The translations under genes were made by a program, and so were the position numbers. Below the pieces are notes generated by a model. It worked only from the letters and a program-made list of their open reading frames with translations, was not told the origin of the DNA and did not search any database. Below, one piece after another: positions 35,295-47,464 of a stretch of 64,000 nt of DNA; the stretch's first letter is position 1; every line of letters begins with the position of its first letter. Source of the stretch: Canna indica (lineage: Eukaryota > Streptophyta > Magnoliopsida > Zingiberales > Cannaceae). Location: contig CP136890.1 of the NCBI GenBank assembly GCA_034359265.1, positions 82,609,501 through 82,673,500 on the forward strand, written 5' to 3'.

Positions 35295-36258
35295 TTATAA
35301 TTATAAGTATAATTATTTTGATGTATATCTAGGTGTATCTGTGATATGTGTGTGATTGTATGTGTATTTGAATGAATGTGTTTATGGGTGTGCGAGTTAT
35401 GTATTAGGTTATAAATGTATCAATGAAAATTTCTAATTTTGAAATTTCTCAATTGCAGGTTAACATCATCAACAACGGCCTTTCAACGGTCATTCGTGTC
35501 AAAGCCGTTGCTAAAAGTGTATCGTAATACCTGGGCGGCAAACTTAAAACCGTTGCTGATGAACAATAGCAACGGCTTAGCAACAGTCTTTCAGCAAAGG
35601 CTTTGCAACGCCGTGAGGACCATTGTTGATGGCAATATCCGCAACAATCGAGGCATCGTTGTGGAGCCGTTGCTGATAAAAGTAGTAGCAACAACAACAC
35701 CTCGTTGCTGAGCCGTGGTTGATAATGTATCAACAACAGATATAGCCCGTTGCGGAATCGTTGCTGATAATATTATTAACAACGGCGTGAGCGATCGTTG
35801 CACATCTGTTGTTAAGTTATCAGGTACGCGATCTTCTGCAATGGTGGCTTTGCAACAGAAGCGACCGTTGTTGGTCGTTGTTGATGGTCTTCAACAACGG
35901 CGTAGCAACGGATCGAATTGTTGCTAATGCTCGCAATTCCAATAGTGACAAATTCAAAAACGATGATCAAACGAGGGAGAAATGGCTAATTAATTTCTTA
36001 GTTTGGGAGCCATTTGAAGATGTTGCAATTAATTTCTTAGTTTGGGTTAGTGTTCATCTGAAGAAGATGTTGACTTGTACAAATTAATTTGAACTGGTTC
36101 AAATAAAAAACCAACCCATAAGTTGGTTCAATCATGTCTCGATCAATTTTGCTCCTATTTGGGCCCGATCAAATTCGTTGGATTTGTTTCGGACCCATTT
36201 TGAGTCAAAAACTCAACAACATGCAGGAAAATAGTTGCTCTTTTGTGTAATAATAGTA

Positions 36259-37663
36259 GGAAAAATTTATAAATCTAACATACATTTTAATTTGCATCAA
36301 TTATAACCCGTACTTACGAATTTACATTAATTCTAACCTCCTGTCTATTTGCTGTTAATCGCTCCGTTAGTTATTGACATGACATCCTAGTCAGCAACTT
36401 AGTTTATATTTTTTTAACCTGAACTTGCCACGTCAGCCTATTCCAAAAGAATAAAATATATATATATATAATAAGTTGATTTTAAATTGACAAATCTAAT
36501 TCATACTTTAACGAAATTAATAAATCTAACCCACCTTTTAATTTGCATCAATTATAATTCGTACTTACGAATTTACATCAATTCTAACCTCTTGTCTACT
36601 TGCTGTTAATCGCTCTGTTAGTTATTGAAGTGACATCCTAATCAGCAACTTAGTTTATATTTTTTAACCCGAACTTGCCACGTCAGCCTATTCCAAAAGA
36701 ATTAAAAATATATAAACTAAGTTGAATTTTTTTAATCTAAACTTGCAACGTCAGCCTATTGGTGAGTGGCCAGAGCCACCAGCACCATGACCATCCCCAG
36801 CGGTGCGCCGGGGCACTTCCTCTTCCCAACGCTGAAGGGCAAGATCTTGAAGTCAGGCCCGTCGCTTATTTCCACTCTCTGCTACTCGCCTTCACCCTCC
36901 GTCGGCGGCAGGTGTCGCTCCGGTCGAAACTCATCGATGTCACCTTCACCCTACACGCGCAGCGCCGACATCGACGAGTTCCGACCGGATCGGCACCTGC
37001 TGCCGACGGAGGGTGAAGGCGAGTAGCAGAGAGTGGAAATAAGCCATGGGCCTGACTTCAAGATCTTGCCCTTCAGCGTCGGGAAGCGAAAGTGCGCCGG
37101 GGCACCGCTGGGGGTGGTCATGATGCTGGTGGCCCCACCAATAGACTGACGTGGCAAGTTCGGATTAAAAAAATTCAACTTAGTTTATATTTTTTTTATT
37201 CTTTTGGAATAACGTGGCAAGTTCAGGTTAAAAAAATATAAACTAAGTTGTTGATTAGGATGTCACGTCAACAACTAACGAGGCGATTAACAGCAAGTAG
37301 ACAGGAGGTTAGAATTGATGTAAATTCGTAAGTACGAGTTATAATTGATGCAAATTAAAAGGTGTGTCAGATTTATTAATTTTGTTAAAGTATGAGTTAG
37401 ATTTATCAATTTCCCCAAAAAAAAAATCAACTTAGTTTATTTTTTTTGGAATAAGCTCACGTGGCAAGTTCAGATTAAAAAAACATAAACCAAGTTGCTA
37501 ACTAGGATGTCACGTCAACAACTAACAGGGCGATTATCAACAAGTAGACGGGAGATTAGAATTGATGTAAATTCGTAAGTACGGGTTATAATTGATGCAA
37601 ATTAAAAGGCGAGTTAGATTTGTTAATTCCGTCAAAGTATGGATTAGATTTGTCAATTTTCTC
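36259..37663. mobile_element. Palindromic MULE (foldback) with inverted duplicate of a GC-rich segment
   Basis: 1405 bp flanked by a perfect 9-bp duplication ATAATAGTA (36250-36258 and 37664-37672). Almost the whole element is an inverted repeat. The outer part of each arm holds two tandem copies of a unit with AATTTGCATCAATTATAA and TGCTGTTAATCGC. The inner part (about 36750-36945 and 36966-37160) is a GC-rich segment present in both orientations around a loop of roughly 20 bases. The inner segment is open in one frame (GAPGHFLFPTLKGKILKSGP) and looks like captured gene sequence, but I do not recognise the gene. A read-through transcript would fold into a hairpin of several hundred base pairs. 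Confidence 0.88.
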
Positions 37664-37753
37664 ATAATAGTATTTGACATTACATCATTTGTAAATAATT
37701 AATTTCAATTTATAATTAATGTTGCAAAAAAATCTTGTTCACTGTGAAAATGT

Positions 37754-38206
37754 TAGGGGTGTGCATGGGTACCAAGTAGTACCAGGTAGATTCGAAACCG
37801 GTTGAAATCGACCCGATTGGGTAGATTTCGGGTATACCCGAATTAAATTCGAGTAGGGTCCGGAATAAAAATTTAGGAACCAGTTAAAACCGATTACGGT
37901 TCTGGGACCAACACATCGAGTATCCAGAACCGAAATCGGTACTCGGAACCCGTACTCTGGAACATGTTCATTTATAGGTTCCATGATAGAGATTCCAAAA
38001 CAGGTTCCAACAGGGTACCTGTTTATCTAAAGGTTCCATAACATGTTCCAACAGGATACCCGAAATCGGAACCTGTGGTTCCGGGTAGGGTTCGGTCCAG
38101 ATTCCAACAGGGTAGGATCTGATTTCAAAATCTAGGAACCAGTCCTATACTGAATAGGATCCGGGTACCATAAAAAATACAGAATATCTGAACCCGCTCA
38201 CCCCTA
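37754..38206. mobile_element. hAT-type MITE
   Basis: 453 bp with ends TAGGGGTGTGCATGGG and, reversed, TAGGGGTGAGCGGGTTC, flanked by a perfect 8-bp duplication GAAAATGT (37746-37753 and 38207-38214). The interior has repeated GGTACC, GGTTCC and GGGTACC motifs in both orientations. It is similar in design to the MITE at 8973-9496 but not in overall sequence. Confidence 0.92.
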
Positions 38207-38611
38207 GAAAATGTACTATATAATTAATATAAATAATTAATAAAATTTATATTTAGCCATTAATAAAAATTAATAGATAAAAATTAGACTTGAGTTAAAA
38301 ATTTATAAAGAATAATTTAATTATTATTTTTTTTAAAAAGTTAACTTTATATTTAACCATTACAAAAATAATAAATAATGCTTATAAAAAATTAGAATTA
38401 GGAATTGAATCTAACACTTATGACCAAATTATCCAAATATCTATCCATTAAAGTGACTAAACTGTAATTGATTAATTAAAAATTTTGAATTTAATAGTAT
38501 TTTTTATGTTTGTTAGTATATTTTTAAAAAATTATCAAATTATTTTTAACATTTAAAAAATTTTGTCAGAAAACCCAATGCTCCTGTTGGCCCAAATGTT
38601 GATTTGCCCTT

Positions 38612-39032
38612 TGGGGTGTCCAAAATTTTGTTTACACCGAACCGAATCGAAGAATCGAAAAATCGAATTAAAATTTTTAGTTCGGTTCGATTTAGACACT
38701 GCTGGGTTCGGTTCTTAACCCGAACCGAACCCGAACATTGATATTCGGTTCGGATTCAGTTCCCGAAATTCGAGAACCGACCCGAACCGAAAACCGAACT
38801 AATTTAAAAATATATATATATAAATTTTTAACTTAATAATTAATACATCCGAACCTGATATTTCACTTGGACCCAATTAATTTTTTAATTATTTCGGTTC
38901 AGGTTTATTCGATTTATTTCGGTTCGGATTTATTCGATTTTTGGGTAATTTAGTTCAGGTTCAAGTTCGGGTATTCAAAAAAAAAATTGATTTTAAAAAA
39001 TTCTATTCGGATTGATCCGAATGGACAAGCCT
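38612..39032. mobile_element. hAT-like MITE with CGGTTCGG repeats
   Basis: 421 bp flanked by the direct repeat ATTTGCCCTT (38602-38611 and 39033-39042), with weakly inverted ends TGGGGTGTCC and, reversed, AGGCTTGTCC. The interior is built from GTTCGGTTCG and its complement CGAACCGAAC in both orientations. The flanking repeat is 10 bp, longer than the 8 bp of hAT, so two of its bases may match by chance. Confidence 0.7.
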
Positions 39033-39315
39033 ATTTGCCCTTGTCAACCATATATGACCAATAAGTCATGTTCGGCTTACTCATTTAATAAATATATCTA
39101 TTTTGGAATGAGTGATTAATTATCGTACATGAGAAAATTGTTCACTAAATTTACTATGATAAATATAGCCCTAAATATCCCTAATTAATTAATAACTATT
39201 TCTTCATTTTTTTTGTACAAATTAAGTCTTAATTCAACTCATAAAATGTTATATTGATCAATTTACAAGCTCGATCATAATAAACTAATTAAGGCAGGGA
39301 TATAAATATATATAT

Positions 39316-40188
39316 TTACAAGCCGAGCGCTCCAAGTGGAGTCTTGCCTTGGCCGGCCTCAAAGTAGAAGATGAGCATGGCGAGCATGGCGAGCCGGGCA
39401 TGCTTGATCTCCGCCAGCTTCAGCCTCTCCAGCTTCTCCACGTCTGCCTCGTACACGCCGTCCTTCAACGTGCCGGCGACGCAGAGAGGGTCGAAGAACT
39501 TGCCCCCGGGGTAGCCCTGGTCGCCGGTGGCGTTGGCGAAGTTCTCGGCGGTGCGCGACCACGGCGTCGCCCACTCCACCGACTGCGACTCCGGGTTGAA
39601 GAAGTCCACCCACCGCTTCGACTCCACCCACCCCATGAGGATGAGCTGCGTGCCGAGAAGCGACCCGAAGGAGAAGGGCGCCACCGCGCCCGGGGCCGCG
39701 CCGGCCTCGAACCAGGGCACGCCGCTCCACGCCTGCCCGACGAAGATGCCGACCACCGCCGCCATCGCCCACCGCCCGTGGATCAGCTCCGCTTCCCGGT
39801 ACCACTTCAGGAAGGCCGGGTCCTTGCCGAGCCCCAACGGATCGAAGCCGTAGTCGCCAGGAAGCCTGAGATCGGAATGCCATTAATTAATTCGAGAAAG
39901 AAAACGAAGTCAACTAATTCGAACTCGATGAGATTTAAAGAGAGATGAATAAACTACTTACGATCCATCGAGCCATTCGGGGTCGACAAGATTACCACCT
40001 CCCTTGACAGCAGGAATCCACGACTTCTTCGGGGCGGCGGCGGCGGCTGCGACGACCAGGAGCCTCCTCGGTGCCCCGGAAACGGCAACCTTGGGGACGG
40101 CGGCGTTTAGGGCGGTCCTGGACCCGGAGAGGAACGGGGTGGAGAGACCTCGGAGAACTGCCGCAGAGGTAGTAGAGGCCATGGCCAT
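39316..40188 (-). CDS. LHCB6: Chlorophyll a/b-binding protein CP24 (minor PSII antenna)
   Basis: Exon 1 is 39962-40188 and exon 2 is 39316-39865; the 96-bp intron has GTAAGT and CTCAG borders. The product is 258 residues, the usual length of CP24. Residues 1 to about 52 are an Ala/Ser/Arg-rich plastid transit peptide. The mature start [19 protein letters not shown] and the block [20 protein letters not shown] are diagnostic of CP24 rather than other Lhc proteins. Helix 1 holds EAELIHGRW (Glu102, His105, Arg107, chlorophyll and ion-pair residues). Helix 2 is around 147-165 ([12 protein letters not shown]). Helix 3 holds EIKHAR (Glu228, Arg233), the CP24 variant of the E-x-x-N/H-x-R motif. CP24 binds chlorophyll a/b and xanthophylls and links LHCII trimers to the PSII core in thylakoids. 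No frameshift or stop is present. Oddities are limited to FFDPLCVAG where a Gly-Leu is more usual. Confidence 0.98.
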
Positions 40189-40373
40189 TGATGCTTGATT
40201 AATTGCTGTTCGAGCTTTTTAGCTGTCCTTCTGCAGCTGCGGAGCGTCATCATTTTGTAGCAGAGGTGACGATGAAAGGGGCCCACAAAATCTAGAGGAA
40301 ATCTGGGAAGCCAGGAGGATAGATTGCTAGCCAATGAGATTAGCTGCCAATCCAGTTCTCGGCTCTCTCCTTT

Positions 40374-40381
40374 CCACGTGG
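40374..40381 (-). promoter_or_regulatory. Palindromic G-box and nearby CCAAT motifs upstream of LHCB6
   Basis: CCACGTGG, containing the G-box core CACGTG, lies about 190 bp upstream of the CP24 start codon. Two CCAAT motifs on the plus strand occur between it and the gene at 40331 and 40348. G-boxes and CCAAT motifs are common in light-regulated antenna gene promoters; the role at this site is inferred from position only. I did not find a clear TATA box. Confidence 0.6.
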
Positions 40382-41582
40382 ACAATTTTTGTGTACTTCC
40401 ACCTTACAATCGGCTCAGGCTACAGAACATTTATGCATTGGTTTGCGGGTATACGAGTCTGCCATGAATCTTAATGAATAATTTCTCTGGATCATAAGAT
40501 GGATGAGAGAAATTTCTTGGAAATTTTTAAATCTATGATTTTTTATATAAAAAAAAATCTCTAAATGCTTTTAAGTTGGATCTAGTATTCCATTTCAAAC
40601 TTTTATAAAAATCCAAAACATAATATATATGAAAATTAAAATAAGTAAAACCAATTCATTTTTTTTATATAACTATAATGATAGATACCAGAGCAATTTT
40701 TCAAAATCATGATAGAGATCAGATAAATTCTCAGATCTATAATAAGGATATGAAAATTTTTGGATCCATAACTTTTTTCTCAAAATCATCAAAATACCCT
40801 CGAGTTCAGATCTGGTACTCGATTCAGACTTTTATAAAAGTCTAAAAAATAGTATATTCTAGATTTTTTCAAAATTGTGAAATCAAAATAAATAAGATAA
40901 ATACATCATCTTTTTATAATTATAATGATGATTACGATATATATAATATTTTTAATAAGTTTATTTCGTATATTATTGATAACATCTAGAATTTTTTGAA
41001 AATATAATAGGTTTCATACTTTTGTAAAAGTCTGTAACCTATTGGTTTCGGACTTTTAAAAAAGTTTACAGAGGTTATTTCAGGAATTTGGAGAAAAAAG
41101 TCATGGATCTGAGAATTTTTAGATCCTTGTTATGGATCCAAGAATTTCTATGATCCATATTATAGTTTTGGGTAATTACTCTAAATACAATATATACTAT
41201 TTTTCATAAGCTTTTTTATATATATTATTGATAATATTTAAAATTTTCTTAAAAAATATGAAATTAGAATAAATAATATCAATTTATCATTTTTTGATGA
41301 ATACAATATACTATGCTCAAATACCAAATCGAACTTATAGACATTTTGGGACTTTTAAGAAAAAAAATTATGAATCCGAAAATTTTTGAATTCTTGTTAT
41401 TGTTTAGGAAAATTGTTCATCTTAATTAAAAAGAAGAAATCAAGAAAGTGTTTGGCGAAAAAAGAAAAAAGAAAAAAAAGTTGTCGTCACGTAGGACATA
41501 ACTTCTTTAACTTTTCAAAATTTTGTTTTCGGGAATAATTTTATTGGAATTTAATGAATCAGAAATATGGGTACGAAAATTA

Positions 41583-41912
41583 GACCTGACAAAAATTGCT
41601 CGACCTGGTCCGACACGATAAAATTGGGCTAGGGCCGATTCTTAGTGTGCCCGGGCCGTTATCGAGCATATCTGATAAGGCCCGAACAAATATCGGGTCG
41701 AGCCGAGCCTGGTGGTGTAGACCTGATCCAGCCCGATATTTCGATAAGAATTTGTATTCATTATCGAAATGTCGAGCTATCTAACCTGAATTGACCTGAT
41801 AGTCCGATTTCGATAACTCGATTCGAGCTCGATAGCCCGATTCTGAATTTTTTTTATCGTGCTAATTGGCCAGGCCGGGCTAGGTCGACCCATTTACTAT
41901 TCTTGTCATGTC
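41583..41912. mobile_element. Possible hAT-like MITE with CGA/GGGC motifs
   Basis: The ends GACCTGACAAAAAT and, reversed, GACATGACAAGAAT are inverted. The interior is rich in inverted GGGCC, CGGGCT and TCGA motifs (CCCGGGCCG, GGCCGGGCTAGG). No flanking duplication of a definite length was seen, so the borders are approximate. Confidence 0.45.
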
Positions 41913-42855
41913 GTTTACTATTCTAGATTTTTGTCCAAAGCATATAAAATTTAATTTAATTTTAAAAAGTGAATTATTTTCATCCAAATTTTTTTTAGAC
42001 CTAACATATGTTTTATACCATAAAAATATATTTCATGAATTATAATTATTTTTTAGATAAGACTTTTACCAAAAGTCTCGAATAGTTTCGTAAATTTGAA
42101 AAAAAAAATAATTCATGAAATTTTTTTATAATAAAAAGAGGTGCTAGGATCTAAATAAATAGTTTGAACTTAAGATATTGCCCAAAGTGTATAATAGCTT
42201 CATAAGCCTAAAAAATTAATTCTATTTTTATGGTATAAAACATATGTCAACGTCTAAAAACATATTTCTCAACCAAAATAATTTGTTATTTTTTATCTAA
42301 ATTTAGTTTTATATGCTTTGGGCAAAAACCTATAACGTATCACACACTTTTACTCAAAGCCTAGAATAGTTTCATAAATTTAAAAAATTAATTTTAATTC
42401 ATAAAACATTTTTTCTGATATACAAATGGGTGCTAGGATCTAAAAAATATTTTGGACCAAAATATTTTATTATTTTTAATTTAAATTTACTTTTATATAT
42501 TTGGACAAAAGTCTAATATATTAGAGATTTTCGATTCAAAATGTTTTTTTAATTCCCAAAGTCCTTTTTTATTATAAAAATATTTTTTATAAATTAAATT
42601 TTTTTTTTTTTTTTTGAACTTTTGGCAAGATTTTTGTAAATGGGGTAAAATGGGTATATCTAACATTGTGGAAATTTTAGCACTTATATTTTGAATTAGA
42701 GAAGGTCCAATCAAATTGTTTAGGTTCGAAGAAATCACTTCTTTTTGAAAAATGCTTCAACTTTAGGCGTAATCATGCAGCGCATGAGTCTTTAAAGTAC
42801 TAGCAACTCTAACAATGCATGATTTCGTGACACTAATTAATCGACTTATTCAACT

Positions 42856-45800
42856 TGGAAAAAAATGTGAAAGATCTACACAGAAAATTAACAGATACTT
42901 TCGCTATTGCTGTCAATAAAGTTCAGATGATGGAGGATAATCAAATGGAAATTGAAGACATTGATAATTATATTTCATCACAAGGCAAGGAAAATAAAAT
43001 CAGAAAATCAATCTCTCAAGTGATCCAAGTTAACAGCTTCCCTTTTAATTTGAAACAAAATAGAGCCAAAAAAAATATATACTCAAATGGCCCTAAGCAA
43101 ATTGAATCAGATGGAGATCCCCCTGATGGGAGAGTAAATGAGAAAATCACAATGAAGTTAACATGAAAATCATCTCTTGGAATATTAGAGGTGCTTTCAA
43201 ATACAGTAGTTGGGATTACCTCTTGGTCCTATTAAAAAAGCACAATCCTGAAATGGTTCTTCTAGTTGAAACTCATTTGAATGAAGGTAATTCAAAGCTT
43301 TGCATTAAAAAATTTGAAATTGATTGGGATGGAGTTTTTGTCTCTGGGGATGGTCGGGCTGGAGGCATCATTTTGGTCTAGAATCAAAACCATATAAAGG
43401 TTAAAATGGTTTACAGCTGTGCTCAAGCTCTTCATGTTTTAGTTACTAAAAGGAATTGCGAGTCTTGACTTCTCACTGGACTGTACGCCAGTAACAGTGG
43501 AAAAGAAAGAAAGGTTCTTTGGGAGCTTCTCAACAATGTAAACATTGATGGCACTCCTTGGTTGATTACAGGGCATTTCAACTGCATAGACAAGCAAGAA
43601 GATAAGCTAGATGGGAAACCTTTCACTCTTGGTAAATCAATTCAAGCTTTCAAAGAATTATGCTACACAACAGGTCTTATTGATCTTAAATATAAAGGAG
43701 CTCCTTTTACTTGGACAAACAACAGGATGGGAAGAAATCATATCATGGCTAGGCTAGATAAGGCCTATGCAAACATTGACTGGCTCAGCTCAGCATGTTC
43801 AGCGAAGTTGTAGTTAATCACCTGGTAAGAGTTGCTTCAGATCATAAGCCAATCCTCATTGACTCTAAGCCGAAAAACTTTTATGTTGCACGCAAGAAAA
43901 GGTTTTGTTTTTGAACATTATTGGATGGAATACCTAGAAGCAAATGAATTAGTGAAGGAAACCTAGAATAGGAATTTTTTCCCCCTCAGATAGTATGGAA
44001 AACATGTTCAAATGCCTATCTGAAGTAGGAAAAAAGCATGGCAAATGGAATAAAACAGAGATTGGGTCATTAGAAAAAAGTTTGGGAAGTACTTTGAATG
44101 AGTTAAAAGTACTAGATGCAATTGATTCTTCAGGCTTGTGCACAAAGGAAGATTTAGTTAAAATGAAATGTTTACACAACATGGAAGTTGCTTTGAGCAG
44201 GCAAATTCATGTAAAGTGGTGGACTAAATCTAGATCTAAATGGCTAGAGCAAAACGATAAAAATACTAAGTTTTTTCATGAATTAATGAAGTTTAGAAAG
44301 AGAACAAATACGGTCACTGAAATAAAGGCAAATGGTGAGCTGATAAACAAACCTCAAGATATTGTGGACTCCTTTGCAAATCGGTATGAGGAACTATGGA
44401 ATGAAGATACTGACATTGCTTCTAGTAACTTACACTTAGAAGGGTTGGAATGGAAAAGTACAAAAAAACAAGTGGCACAACAAACTCACTACTGATTTCA
44501 CCTAGAATAAGTGAAAAATACCCTTTTTCTTTTGGAAGAGGCAAGTCACTTGGTCCAGATGGCTTCAGTGCAGAGTTTTTTTATCAACTATTGGGATATT
44601 GTGAAAGAAGCTCTGCTGAATGCCTTAAAGGAATTTCATGACAATGCTTATATCTCAAGCTCCTGAGGTAGTACAAAAATTGTCTTTATTCCTAAAAAAG
44701 ATTGCCCAAGTACTATAACTGATTTTAGACCTATATCCATATGTAACGTGGTATACAAAGTTTTATCCAAAGCACTTGTTAACAGAATGAAACCACACAT
44801 GGGATATCTAATTTCAAAGGAGCAAGAAGCATTCATAAGTAAGAGAAACCTGCAAGATAATGTTATGTTACTTTCAGAAATTGCAATGCTGATTGAAAAA
44901 TCAAAAAGGAAATACCCTTACTTCATGATAAAGTTTGATCTGGAGAGGTTGTCTTGGGCGGGACTGGAGGCAATTATGAGGAAAATGAGTTTTCCTATGC
45001 TCTTCAAAAAATGGTTACTTGCCTGCTTGAGGTCTGCTGAATTTAAATGTAGCATGAATGGTCTTGAATCAAGGGCTTTCAAAAGTCAAAAAGGGGTTAG
45101 GCAAGGTGATCCACTATCACCTTACCAATTTATTATTTTACAAGAAGCCCTCTCCCAGCTCATTAAGAAACAGATGCAGAAAGGTTTTGAAATTTTTTAA
45201 GTATAAGGGTATATCAGTGAGCCACTTGTTCTTTGCCGATGACATCCTTATTTTTGTTAAATATACCGAAGATTGCACTCTGAAAATTCAAGAAATATTC
45301 AATGTCTATTGTGAAGTCACGAACCAGAAGATTAACAATTTGAAATCAGAAGTTTTCTTCCCTACAAGCTATTCTGGAAACATAAGGAATGAGGTGTGCA
45401 ATGCTTTAAAAATAAAAGAATGTATCTTTCCTATGAAGTACGTTGGAGCTTTGGTTGGTCTAGGAAAACTCTCCAGTAACAATCAGAATTTGACTATTGA
45501 CAAAGCCACGAATAAAGTAGAGAATTAGATGTCTAAAACAGTTTCTCAAGCAGGCAAAGTCACACTGCTGAACTCAGTACTAAACTCAGTTCCATTACAT
45601 ACATTGGCAACTACATGGCTAAATGACAGCTTATCAAAAAAAAATTGGAGAACCAAGAAGGACAAGAAAGCTATTTGTCGGTTAAGTGTGGAGAAAGTTA
45701 CCTCTAGCAAACTTAAAGGTGGCCTTGGAGTGAGGGACCTAAGCTTAATCAAGTACTCAATACAAACCAAAAGAGTTCTTCCTTTCCTCAATAAGAAGAA

Positions 45801-45960
45801 GGCTCTCTGGGCTGAATTGCTATACAAGAAATATGAGGAATATCATCCCTGGAATGAGATAAAAGGATCTAAAATGTCTCGGTCCTTCAAAAGCTTGCAT
45901 CAAACTATTGTAAGGCTCAGAGAAGGGATTAAGATGAAAATTAGGAATGGAAAGAAGATT
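42856..45960 (+). pseudogene. LINE ORF1 tail and ORF2 endonuclease-reverse transcriptase (disrupted)
   Basis: 42856-43166 is the end of a first ORF. ORF2 starts at 43163 with MKIISWNIRG, the first motif of the APE-type endonuclease, followed by LVETHL. The GDFN motif reads GHFN near 43571, so a catalytic Asp is lost. The reverse transcriptase includes DFRPISICNVVYKVLSK, then MIKFDLERLSWAG, where the F-D-L-x-K-A-Y-D block has lost its second Asp. QGDPLSP and FADD (about 45230) are kept. Stops occur at about 43379, 43811, 43965, 44493, 44650 and 45526, and the frame shifts near 45190. Together these rule out activity. Confidence 0.9.
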
Positions 45961-47464
45961 TGTTATGCCCCGTCCAGGTTTATCCCTAAAACAGGGACCT
46001 CACCTAGGAGGAGCGCAACCTAAAACTAAACCATAAAAATACACCAGAATATCTCAACAGGAACAACTGAAATCATCATTTCAACTAAGAGTTTTCTACA
46101 TAATGCTCCACATCAATATAAAAACAACTAAGAAACATCTAAGCAGCGGATGATGCCTCCTCCTCCAGGACTCTAGCTACCTAACTTAAACTACCGACAT
46201 ACCTGCAAAACTGAGGCAATAACAAACAACATCAGCGGAAAGCTGAGTAGGAGAATCAATATGTCAACAATAAGGACAACAATCATGATGCAGTGACACT
46301 ACCAAATACAACAACAACATATGACTCTGCAATAAAGTGCAACATGGCAACAACCAGACACCTTTTCACCTATCAACTAATGCAACTCGTACCAATCAAG
46401 AGCGTAGTGGACAAGTGGGTTTCCCCCGCACTCTCGCACCTCGAGAGTGGCACCTCAAGCCAGATCCAACTAGAGGTGCGACTATCAAAAGATAACCCGC
46501 CGACGTCTAACACCTCGACGTCGCACACGAGCCCGCCAACGTCTAACAGCGCGACGCCGCACCTCATGTGAAAATTTCGTGATCACCAGTGTCACCGCCC
46601 ATACACCTTGGGCAATAAATCAACTGTGTCCAGGCTTGCGCCCACAATGATTATAATGCAGTATGCCATCAACAACTGACCTATGATACTAACAATAATA
46701 ACTGATACAACAATAAGCAGCATGACAGCTAGACCTCACCACATGACACACCACAACTGATATACAATGCTAACAACAATAAATGCCACAACAACTATCA
46801 ACTGAAGATGCAACCAGAGTAATTCATGTTAGCGAGTACAACTTATGACAACATTAACAGTGTGCACAATGCCTAGCATAATATCATGCTCAATAATCAT
46901 TAATGAATAACCGCTAATCAGACTCATGCATTTATCAACATGGCATGTTCAACAACATAATGCAACAGGAGATCAACAGATTTCATAAGCAAATCAAGCA
47001 AATAGAGGCAAGGGGTAAAATCATCAATTTACCAATTCAACATTCATCTGCTACAGCATGAGTCAACTCGCACCCAATACAACTATCTACCACCCAAAGT
47101 TTGAAAAGGCGCGCCATGGCGCAGGGCGCACACAGGCGCAGGCCCCTGCGCCATATTTCCCCCAAGGCGCGAGGCGCGCGCCATATGCGCCACACGGGTG
47201 CCCTAAGTTAACTTAGGGCACCCGATTTTTTTCTTTTACTTCCGCCTTCCGCATTCTTTCCGCCTTCTTTCCGCCTTCCGCCTTCATTTTCTCGTCCTCC
47301 GGCCGTCCGACGAGCTTCTCCACCGGCGAGCCTCTCCTCCTGCGAGCCTCTCTACCGGATTCCGGCGCCTCTCCACCAGATTTCAGCTTCCGCCAGGTAT
47401 TTTTCTTTTCTTTCTCAGTTTCTTTCCTTTTCTCAAATCTCCACCCGATTTCAGCCTCCTCATG

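Larger units (their letters stand above)
27565..35947 (+). mobile_element. CACTA transposon, element C, inside the copia 5' LTR
   Basis: 8383 bp with termini CACTACTAGAAATG and, reversed, CACTATTGGAATTG, flanked by a perfect 3-bp duplication ACA (27562-27564 and 35948-35950). Subterminal AGCAACGG / CCGTTGCT repeats are dense at 27580-27990 and 35470-35935. Taking out the nested MULE leaves about 2950 bp, so the element had already lost most of its coding region. The transposase remnant at 28915-29443 sets the plus orientation. Confidence 0.93.
17230..36218 (-). mobile_element. Non-autonomous copia-type element, copy 2, with a CACTA in each LTR
   Basis: The outer borders are set by a perfect 5-bp duplication ACATG at 17225-17229 and 36219-36223. 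Both LTRs are present on the minus strand: the 5' LTR at 26766-36218 and the 3' LTR at 17230-25223, each split by a CACTA element. Without the insertions they are about 1067 and 1040 bp. The internal region (25224-26765, 1542 bp) has a primer binding site, gag, a zinc knuckle and protease but no integrase or reverse transcriptase, like copy 1. The outermost bases of the 3' LTR have decayed (TG to TA at 17230-17231). In total 19 kb derive from an element of about 3.6 kb. Confidence 0.93.
26766..36218 (-). repeat. 5' LTR of copia copy 2, split by CACTA C
   Basis: The parts are 26766-27564 and 35951-36218. The minus-strand start TGTTGAGTTTTTGACTC lies at 36218 and the end CCTAACA at 26766. The insertion point is about 320 bp from the one in the other LTR, so the two CACTA insertions are independent events and not a duplicated state. 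Confidence 0.9.
40189..42855. other. LHCB6 upstream region and intergenic DNA
   Basis: After the proximal promoter the sequence is AT-rich with loosely repeated phrases such as GATCCAAGAATTT and GACTTTTATAAAAGTC (40490-41400), and similarly ACCAAAAGTC (41930-42540). One small hAT-like repeat is noted separately. No gene was found. Confidence 0.4.

Noticed and set aside
36766..37026. Captured gene frame in the palindromic MULE as a functional CDS
   Set aside because: The segment is duplicated in inverse orientation, lacks introns, and I could not recognise any family. It is kept as part of the element only.
39349..39948. 199-residue open frame on the plus strand across CP24
   Set aside because: It is antisense to the GC-rich CP24 exon 2 and is Arg/His/Pro-rich; it is a shadow of the real gene.
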